A stretch of DNA of 64,000 nt from 40CM-2-70-7 sp035505915 (lineage in GTDB: Bacteria; Gemmatimonadota; Gemmatimonadetes; Gemmatimonadales; GWC2-71-9), in contig DATJQI010000032.1 of the NCBI GenBank assembly GCA_035505915.1, forward strand, positions 1 to 64,000. Direction: 5' to 3'. Below are positions 59,099-64,000 of the stretch, in pieces (within the stretch, counting starts at the first letter, position 1; each line of letters starts with the position of its first letter). A program made the translations under genes and the position numbers. Below the pieces are notes generated by a model, which was not told the DNA's origin, did not search any database, and saw only the letters and a list, made by a program, of their open reading frames with translations.

Positions 59099-59959
59099 AT
59101 GCTGATCCTGGTACTTCTCTCCGGTGCCGTGTCAGCCCAGACCAAGGTCGTCCTGCTCGGCACCGGCTTCCCGCGCCCCGACCCGAACGCCTGGGGCCCG
59201 GCCACCGCGGTGGTCGTGGGCGACCGGGTCTTCCTGGTCGACGCGGGCGTCGGTGTCGAGCGGCGCCTGGCGGCCGCGCACCTCCCCATCAACGGCGTCA
59301 CCGCCCTCTTCATCACGCACCTCCACTCCGACCACACCCTCGGCCTCGCCGACCTGATCCTCACCAGCTGGGTGATGCAACGCCGTGGCCCGCTGCAGGC
59401 CTTCGGACCCGCCGGGCTCCAGGCCATGGTGAATCACCTGATGGCCGCGTACGCGGTGGACGAGAAAGCGCGGATCGAGGATCTCGAGCACGAGTCGGCC
59501 GAGAACCTGCGGGTGGCGGTCCACGAGATCGCGGCGGGCGTGGTGTACGACAGCGGGGGCGTGAAGGTCACGGCCTTCCGGGTGCTGCACGGGCCCCTGG
59601 AGGCGTACGGCTACCGCTTCGATACGCCCGGTCGGGTGGTGGTGATCTCCGGGGACACCCGCCCGAGCGAGGAGCTGGTCCGGCAGGCGACCGGCGCCGA
59701 CGTCCTGGTGCACGAGGTCTACGCCGCGTCCCGCCTCAAGGTCGAAGACCGCCCCGGCGGAGCCGACTGGCCCGCCTACATGCGCTCTCTCCACACGTCG
59801 GATGTCGAGCTCGGGCAGCTCGCGGCCCGGATCCACCCCAAGCTGCTCGTGCTCACGCACATCATCCGGATGGGCGCGACGGACGACGAAATGCTGGCGG
59901 CGGTGCGGCAGAACTTCCGGGGTGAGGTGGTGATGGGGAAGGACTTGGGGGAGTACTGA
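59099..59959 (+). CDS. Exported metallo-beta-lactamase-fold hydrolase
   Basis: 286 aa. An N-terminal signal peptide (LILVLLSGAVSAQ), then the MBL core with the metal motif HLHSDH (His74, His76, Asp78, His79), 'GTGFPRPDP', 'ISGDTRPS' and 'VLTHII'. The order with a long insert and the RNase Z-like 'GTG' start resembles arylsulfatase/RNase-Z-type MBL proteins that act on small esters or phosphodiesters outside the cytoplasm. Several starts (59093-59099) are possible; the ATG keeps a normal signal peptide. Confidence 0.8.
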   Translation: MLILVLLSGAVSAQTKVVLLGTGFPRPDPNAWGPATAVVVGDRVFLVDAGVGVERRLAAAHLPINGVTALFITHLHSDHTLGLADLILTSWVMQRRGPLQAFGPAGLQAMVNHLMAAYAVDEKARIEDLEHESAENLRVAVHEIAAGVVYDSGGVKVTAFRVLHGPLEAYGYRFDTPGRVVVISGDTRPSEELVRQATGADVLVHEVYAASRLKVEDRPGGADWPAYMRSLHTSDVELGQLAARIHPKLLVLTHIIRMGATDDEMLAAVRQNFRGEVVMGKDLGEY

Positions 59960-59971
59960 ACAAGAAGCAGG

Positions 59972-60093
59972 TCCTTCGCGCCTTCGGCGCTCAGGATGAC
60001 ACTCGCCTTTTTTCATTTCCTTGTTCCAAAGGGACCCTGCCATGTCATCCTGAGCGAGCGCGCGAATGCGCGCGCGCGAAGGATCTCTCGACC
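59972..60093. repeat. Inverted pair of GGATGACA dispersed repeat
   Basis: aggtccttcgcgccttcggcgctcaggatgaca (59972-60000, shown in part) and its partner, tgtcatcctgagcg...gcgaaggatct (60043-60086), face each other around an AT-rich core (ctttttttcatttcctt). This is a form of a repeat, CCTTCG-core-CTCAGGATGACA, that I know from many Acidobacteriota- and Gemmatimonadota-like genomes. It ends two convergent genes. Confidence 0.6.
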
Positions 60094-60096
60094 GAG

Positions 60097-61080
60097 TTAC
60101 ATCGGCTTCTCTCCGAAGTGGCAGGCCGCCCGTTGATCCCCCCCGAAATCCCGCAGCTCCGGTGCCTCGCGTGCGCACCGCTCGCCCTTGAGGGGATGCG
60201 GGCACCGCGGATGAAAGCGGCACCCGTCGGGCGGCGAGACCGGGGACGGCACGTCGCCCGACAGCACGATCCGGTTCCGCGGCGCGTCGGGATCGGGCAC
60301 GGGCACCGCTGAGAGCAGTGACCGGGTGTACGGGTGCCGGGGGGCGGCATAGAGCCGGTCGACCGGCGCCTCCTCCACGATCCGCCCCGCATACATCACC
60401 GCCACGCGGTCGGCCACGTTGCGGACGACGGCGAGGTCGTGGGCGATGAACAGGTACGTGAGTCCGTGCGCTTGCTGGAGATCCTTGAGCAGGTTCAGCA
60501 CCTGGGCCTGCACCGACACGTCGAGCGCGGTCACGGGCTCGTCGCAGATGAGGAACTGAGGCCGAAGCGCCAGGGCGCGGGCGATGCCCACCCGCTGGCG
60601 CTGTCCCCCCGACAGCTCGTGGGGATATCGCGGGGCGAATCCGGCGTCGAGCCCCACCTCCGCCAGGAGCTCCGTCACCCGCGCCGGCCGCTCGGCCCGG
60701 GACGCCAGCCGGTGAATCACCAGGGGCTCGGCGATCGCCTCCCCCACGGTCATCCGGGGATTGAGCGACCCCGAAGGATCCTGGAAAATCACCTGCATCC
60801 GGCGCCGCAGGGCCCGCAGCTCGGGGCTTCCCAGTCCGAACACGTCGATGCCGTCGAAGGTGAAGCGCCCGTCGGTGGGCTCCACGAGCCGAAGCAGCGC
60901 CCGCCCCACGGTGGTCTTGCCCGACCCGGTCTCGCCGACCAGCGCGAGCGTGCGGCCCGCCGGGATCTCGAACGAAACACCATCCACCGCGCGGACCACC
61001 TCACGTGCCCCCAGTCCGAAGAGACCCCGGCGGACGGGGAAGTGCTTGACGAGTCCCTCGACCTGAACGAGCGCGCTCAC
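60097..61080 (-). CDS. Peptide ABC transporter ATP-binding protein (OppF/DppF type)
   Basis: 327 aa from a GTG overlapping the partner ATPase stop. Walker A GETGSGKT (49-56), Q loop 'MQVIFQDPSGSLNPRMTV', signature LSGGQRQRVGIARAL, Walker B 'FLICDEPVTALDVSV', switch His 'FIAHDLAVV'. The C-terminal oligopeptide-transporter domain ends with the Cys-rich segment (CRFHPRCPHPLKGERC...CHF) that binds an Fe-S cluster in Opp/Dpp ATPases. Powers peptide or nickel uptake with the genes upstream. Confidence 0.93.
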   Translation of the reverse strand: MSALVQVEGLVKHFPVRRGLFGLGAREVVRAVDGVSFEIPAGRTLALVGETGSGKTTVGRALLRLVEPTDGRFTFDGIDVFGLGSPELRALRRRMQVIFQDPSGSLNPRMTVGEAIAEPLVIHRLASRAERPARVTELLAEVGLDAGFAPRYPHELSGGQRQRVGIARALALRPQFLICDEPVTALDVSVQAQVLNLLKDLQQAHGLTYLFIAHDLAVVRNVADRVAVMYAGRIVEEAPVDRLYAAPRHPYTRSLLSAVPVPDPDAPRNRIVLSGDVPSPVSPPDGCRFHPRCPHPLKGERCAREAPELRDFGGDQRAACHFGEKPM

Positions 61081-62075
61081 GTCGCCTTCCGGCGTCCGGG
61101 CTCGGTCACGAGCCAGCACCGCGCCGATTGCCCCGGCGCCGGACCGTCCAGCAGGGGGGGCTCGTCGGTCCGGCACCGGTCCCAGGCATGGGGGCACCGC
61201 GGATGGAAGCGGCAGCCCGAGGGCCACGCCGTGGCCGGCGGCACGCCTCCCGGAATCCCCGACAGACGCCCCCGCCCGCCGTCCAGGCGGGGGACCGAAG
61301 CGAGCAGGCCGGCCGTGTAGGGGTGCAGGGGGTGGGCGAAGAGATCGCGGGTCGCGGCGGTTTCCACCACCTGGCCTCCGTACATCACCGCCACCCGATC
61401 CGCGACACCGGCGACGATGCCGAGATCGTGCGTGATCAGGAGGACCGCCATGCCCAGCTCGGCCTGCTTCCGCTCGAGGAGCTCGAGGATCTGTGCCTGC
61501 ACCGTCACGTCCAGGGCCGTGGTCGGCTCGTCCGCGATGAGGACCTTGGGGTGGCAGATCAGCGCCATCGCGATCATCACGCGCTGGCAGGTGCCGCCCG
61601 AGAGCTGGTGCGGGTACTCGTCGGCGCGACGCGCGGCGTCGGGCACGCCCACCTGCTCGAGCATCTCGACCGCGCGGGCCCGCGCCTCCACCCGCGACAG
61701 ACCCAGGTGCACCCGCGCCACCTCGGCGATCTGGTCGCCCACCGTGAACACCGGGTTGAGCGAGACTGTCGGCTCCTGGAACACCATCGCGATCCCGTTT
61801 CCGCGCACCGCGCGGAGCTCGGGGGGCGACAGGGTGAGCAGGTTCCGGCCCTCGAACTCGATCAGGGACCCCGGCAGCACGTGCCCGGGCGGCTCCGGGA
61901 TGAGCCGGAGTATGGAGAGGGAGGTCACCGTCTTCCCCGAGCCCGATTCGCCGACCACGGCCAGGGTCTCGCCGGGACGGAGCTCCCATGACACGCCGTC
62001 CACCGCGCGGGCCGTACCCGCGGGCGTGACGAAGTAGGTCTTGAGGTCGCGGACCGACAGCAGCGGCGCCGTCAC
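61077..62075 (-). CDS. Peptide ABC transporter ATP-binding protein (OppD/DppD type)
   Basis: 332 aa from a GTG overlapping the permease stop. Walker A GESGSGKT, signature LSGGTCQRVMIAMAL in place of the usual LSGGMRQRV, Walker B 'VLIADEPTTALDVTV', switch His 'LITHDLGIVAGVADRV' in part, and the C-terminal Cys-rich segment (CRFHPRCPHAWDRC). The Thr-Cys in the signature loop is unusual. Pairs with the OppF-type ATPase. Confidence 0.93.
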   Translation of the reverse strand: MTAPLLSVRDLKTYFVTPAGTARAVDGVSWELRPGETLAVVGESGSGKTVTSLSILRLIPEPPGHVLPGSLIEFEGRNLLTLSPPELRAVRGNGIAMVFQEPTVSLNPVFTVGDQIAEVARVHLGLSRVEARARAVEMLEQVGVPDAARRADEYPHQLSGGTCQRVMIAMALICHPKVLIADEPTTALDVTVQAQILELLERKQAELGMAVLLITHDLGIVAGVADRVAVMYGGQVVETAATRDLFAHPLHPYTAGLLASVPRLDGGRGRLSGIPGGVPPATAWPSGCRFHPRCPHAWDRCRTDEPPLLDGPAPGQSARCWLVTEPGRRKAT

Positions 62076-62998
62076 GACACCTCCGGCCGGGGATCGAGCG
62101 CGTCCCGCAACGCGTCTCCGACGGCGTTCCAGGACATCACCACCAGCGCGATGGTGAGGCCGGGAAAGAAGCTCGTCCACGGTGCCGTCGCCAGCTGGCC
62201 CTGTCCGTCGGCCACCATCGTGCCCCAGCTCGGCGTGGGCGGCTGGACTCCGAAGCCCAGGAACGAGAGTCCCGACTCGAGGAGCATCACGTTCCCGACC
62301 GACAGGGCGGCGGAGACGATGATCGGGGCGGCGGCGGCGGGCAGGAGGTGGCGGGAGATGATCCTCCAGGGCGACGCGCCGAGCGCCCGGGCGGCTTCGA
62401 CGAAGGGGCGCTCGCGGATCGACAGGGCCTCGGCCCGCACCAGGCGGCTCATGGTGAACCACCCGGTGAGCCCGATGACCAGGACCAGGACCCCCACGGA
62501 GACCCGGTTCCAGAACGTCACCACGAACAGGAGCACGAAGATCCTCGGGATGGCGAGTCCCACGTCCACCGCGCGCATCAGGAGCGAGTCGGTCCAGCCC
62601 CGCGCGTATCCGGCGGTCGCCCCGACGGCGACGCCGACCGTGAGCGCGATCAGGGTGGCGAGGAGCCCCACACCCAGCGACACGCGCCCGCCGTACACCA
62701 GCCGGCTCCAGATGTCCGCGCTGTAGAGGTCGGTGCCGAGCGGGTGGGCCCAGGAGGGCGGCGCGTCCTGCAGGGTGACGATGCCGGGCTGCGCGGCCGG
62801 ATCGTAGGGCGCGACCAGCGGCGCGGCGAGGGCGGCCAGCGAGAAGAACACCAGGACCCGCAGGGACCAGGCGGCCGTCGGATGGCCGAAGAACCGACGC
62901 CCCGCGCGGGTGGGAAGCGCGAGCCGGCGCGCCAGGGCGACGCCCGCCCCCGCGATCAGGAGCAGCGCGAGGGCGGCGGCGGAGGCGCGGGCGGTCAG
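62072..62998 (-). CDS. Peptide ABC transporter permease (OppC/DppC type)
   Basis: About 308 aa. N-terminal helix, a periplasmic segment with 'HPLGTDLYSADIWSRLVYGGRVSLGVG' in parts (a DppC mark), then the binding-protein-dependent transport domain with the EAA loop 'EAARALGASPWRIISRHLLP' and the closing 'FLGFGVQPPTPSWGTMVADG'. The start is not certain: a CTG that overlaps the oppB stop (CTGA) gives a good N-terminus, with GTG at 62941 as an alternative. Confidence 0.88.
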   Translation of the reverse strand: MTARASAAALALLLIAGAGVALARRLALPTRAGRRFFGHPTAAWSLRVLVFFSLAALAAPLVAPYDPAAQPGIVTLQDAPPSWAHPLGTDLYSADIWSRLVYGGRVSLGVGLLATLIALTVGVAVGATAGYARGWTDSLLMRAVDVGLAIPRIFVLLFVVTFWNRVSVGVLVLVIGLTGWFTMSRLVRAEALSIRERPFVEAARALGASPWRIISRHLLPAAAAPIIVSAALSVGNVMLLESGLSFLGFGVQPPTPSWGTMVADGQGQLATAPWTSFFPGLTIALVVMSWNAVGDALRDALDPRPEVS

Positions 62999-63987
62999 GA
63001 GGCCTCCCGGGCGCGGATGCGCGGATCGGCGACGGCGTAGAGCAGGTCGGCCACCAGGCTCCCCGTCACGACCAGCGTGCTGGCCACGATGGCGACCGCC
63101 GTCACCAGGCTGTGGTCCCGCGCCAGCACCGCGTCGGTGGCGAGACGCCCCATCCCCGGCCACGAGAACACGTCCTCGATCAGCACCGATCCCGTGAGCA
63201 GGAAGGGCAGGGAGACGCCGACGAGGGTGATGAACGGCAGCAAGGCGTTCCGGAGCGCGTGCACCAGCAGCACCCGGCGCTCGGCCAGTCCCTTGGCGCG
63301 CGCGGTGCGAATGAAATCACGGCCCAGGGTCTCGAGGAGCGCGGCGCGCTGAAATCGGGCGGTGCCGGCGGCCCCGACCAGGCCCAGCGTGCAGGCAGGG
63401 AGGATCAGGTGCAGGAGCCGGTCTCCGATCCGGCCCAGGAACGAGAGCGATTCGTAGGCCCCGGGGGTCGTGGTGCCGGTCGGCGGGAGCCAGCGGAGCC
63501 AGATCGAGAAGACGAAGACCAGGACCAGGCCCAGCCAGAAGGTGGGCACGGAATAGATGAAGAGCGTGGCGTTGCCCAGGGCGACGTCGGTGGTGCGCCG
63601 AGCGCGTGCGGCCTGGAGCAGTCCGATGAAGAGGCCGCCGCCGAGGTCGAGGACCAGGGCCGTGGCGGCGAGCAGCAGCGTGTTGGGAATGGCGGCCGCC
63701 AGGGCCTGGGCCACCGTGATCCCCTGACTGAACGCGAAGCCGAAATCCCCGTGGAGGAGGCCGCGGAGGTAGCGGAGGTACTGGGTGGTGATGGGCTGGT
63801 CGAGGCCCCAGCGGTGAACGAGCGCCGCGATCACCCGCGGGTCGACGGGGCGGTCGGGGCCGGGCAGGAACGGCGAGCCCGGCGCGAGATGAATGACGAC
63901 GAAGGTGAGGGTGACGACCCCGAAGACGATGGCGACCGCGGCGGCGAGGCGCCGCACCAGCCAGACCGCCGCGGCCGTCCCGCGCAC
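62995..63987 (-). CDS. Peptide ABC transporter permease (OppB/DppB type)
   Basis: 330 aa from a GTG. First helix 'AAAVAIVFGVVTLTFVVIHLAPGSP' in parts, 'GLDQPITTQYLRYLRGLLHGDFGFAFS' in parts, then the permease core with the EAA loop ('FIRTARAKGLAERRVLLVHALRNALLP' in parts) and 'VFSWPGMGRLATDAVLARD'. These are the DppB/OppB marks. A TGA stop codon (minus strand, 63991-63989) lies just before the start, so another gene, perhaps the substrate-binding protein, ends at the window edge; it cannot be read here. Confidence 0.92.
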   Translation of the reverse strand: MRGTAAAVWLVRRLAAAVAIVFGVVTLTFVVIHLAPGSPFLPGPDRPVDPRVIAALVHRWGLDQPITTQYLRYLRGLLHGDFGFAFSQGITVAQALAAAIPNTLLLAATALVLDLGGGLFIGLLQAARARRTTDVALGNATLFIYSVPTFWLGLVLVFVFSIWLRWLPPTGTTTPGAYESLSFLGRIGDRLLHLILPACTLGLVGAAGTARFQRAALLETLGRDFIRTARAKGLAERRVLLVHALRNALLPFITLVGVSLPFLLTGSVLIEDVFSWPGMGRLATDAVLARDHSLVTAVAIVASTLVVTGSLVADLLYAVADPRIRAREAS

Positions 63988-64000
63988 GTCAGCGGACCGC

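Overview
The window is a high-GC stretch of a Gram-negative chromosome. Envelope genes show the cell type: two TonB-dependent receptors, the Kdo transferase waaA, an Mla/MCE lipid transporter, small outer-membrane barrels and many lipoproteins. The sigma-70 factor is short, SigA-like and lacks region 1.1, and the order dnaE-accA-ricT-metG-M23 peptidase, the DUF1028 gene and the barrel types together suggest a member of the Gemmatimonadota. That assignment is inference; no rRNA gene is present. I see no prophage, insertion sequence, CRISPR array or secondary-metabolite cluster.

Layout. 0-5.8 kb: end of a TonB receptor, a MEDS-domain histidine kinase, small regulators and membrane proteins, a VapBC-type toxin-antitoxin pair and a lipoprotein. 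5.8-7.1 kb: a six-tRNA operon (Ala-Gly-fMet-Val-Arg-Pro, minus strand) with its own promoter and terminator. 7.1-12.1 kb: sigma factor, mlaEFD, Nudix hydrolase and an AraC-type regulator. 12.1-16.4 kb: the F1 genes atpA-atpG-atpD-atpC with no Fo genes beside them. 16.6-22.9 kb: a small barrel, a Bor-like lipoprotein, waaA, a DsbA-like protein, TPM-NTase-LemA, and an M23 peptidase. 23-30.1 kb: dnaE-accA-ricT-metG operon. 30.1-37.3 kb: antiporter, PorV-like protein, zinc aminopeptidase, glutamate dehydrogenase, TPR protein and M20 peptidase. 37.2-43.9 kb: a complete pyruvate dehydrogenase plus lipoylation operon (lipA-pdhA-pdhB-pdhC-lpd-membrane protein-lipB). 44-55.8 kb: zinc-ribbon protein, ThiO, unknown protein, GT2-DUF3108 fusion, GT4, hybrid histidine kinase, C26 amidotransferase, TonB receptor with lipoprotein. 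55.8-64 kb: FmdB, coiled coil, DUF1028, POT transporter, metallo-hydrolase and a Dpp/Opp-type ABC transporter that runs off the window.

Most genes are packed in operons with 1-4 nt overlaps (ATGA, GTGA, TTGA). Several promoters place the -10 hexamer only 5-7 nt upstream of the start codon, which predicts leaderless mRNAs.

The strongest unexplained signal is a family of mirrored word-repeat elements. A degenerate 7-8 nt word is repeated in tandem, then a unique core, then the reverse complement of the word repeats. Different loci use different words (GGTTAG, AGACGC, CGGAAC, GGTGTCG, TCAGGGG, GGGAAGC), and within an element the two arms share the same linker variants. They sit just after stop codons, fill every spacer of the tRNA operon in strict alternation of two words, and in lipB and pdhC a related repeat is translated as extra peptide.
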